NCBI GenBank assembly: GCA_023140095.1
Contig: JAGLMJ010000020.1
Location: 1-14,077 of the forward strand
From: Candidatus Omnitrophota bacterium
GTDB lineage: Bacteria > Omnitrophota > Koll11 > Zapsychrales > Zapsychraceae
Length of the DNA stretch: 14,077 nt
Direction: 5' to 3'
Shown here: positions 14,048-14,077 of the stretch, in pieces
Numbering within the stretch: the stretch's first letter is position 1
Layout of the letters: every line of letters begins with the position of its first letter
Notes under the pieces: model-generated
Databases searched by the model: none
Seen by the model: only the letters and a program-made list of their open reading frames with translations
Told to the model about the DNA's origin: nothing
Translations under genes and position numbers: made by a program

Positions 14048-14077
14048 AAAATATCACTAGTGTCCCAGTATAACCTG

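Noticed and set aside
1..14077. CRISPR array, tRNA or rRNA genes, integrase or insertion sequences
   Set aside because: No regularly spaced repeats, no recognisable cloverleaf or rRNA sequence, and no transposase or integrase motif was seen on either strand.

Overview
The window is chromosomal DNA of a bacterium with moderate GC content and densely packed genes. Every supported gene lies on the + strand. The set combines a cytoplasmic GH5 glycosidase, an RNA-modification cluster, a MagIII-like glycosylase, RmuC, CutA1, an HDAC-like hydrolase and lipoprotein and secretory signals. This suggests a Gram-negative-type, probably uncultured lineage. Omnitrophota (PVC group) is my best guess from gene style; it is weakly supported and no rRNA or other marker is present.

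Layout. (1) Positions 20-6257 form a long, mostly overlapping run: GH5 hydrolase, SpoU-family RNA methyltransferase, RsuA/RluB-type pseudouridine synthase, ABC-F ATPase, stand-alone Smr domain, small lipoprotein with a TTG start, a 46-residue basic protein, and a HhH-GPD DNA glycosylase. The middle genes point to rRNA maturation and translation. (2) Positions 6270-6645 are a compact independent transcription unit: a near-consensus sigma-70 promoter, a roughly 130-nt leader that can form several competing helices, a 52-residue single-span membrane protein, and a strong intrinsic terminator. (3) Positions 6687-9012 carry a new promoter and then rmuC, a YfiH/PgeF-type multicopper-like enzyme and cutA. 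(4) Positions 9020-10964 are an apparently full-length group II intron with 5' GTGCG, a reverse transcriptase/maturase without an endonuclease domain, domains V and VI and a bulged branch-point A. It sits between cutA and the next gene. (5) Positions 10963-14047 hold a secreted SNase-like nuclease with a cysteine-rich tail, a membrane-anchored SGNH hydrolase, and an HDAC-family deacetylase.

The two most interesting places are the 52-residue-protein unit, whose leader has riboswitch- or thermosensor-like alternative pairings around the Shine-Dalgarno sequence, and the intron/nuclease junction. At that junction, removing the intron restores a cutA-nuclease arrangement with only 11 nt between stop and start. 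The unspliced RNA instead carries a strong Shine-Dalgarno inside intron domain VI, in front of an ATG that splicing would destroy.
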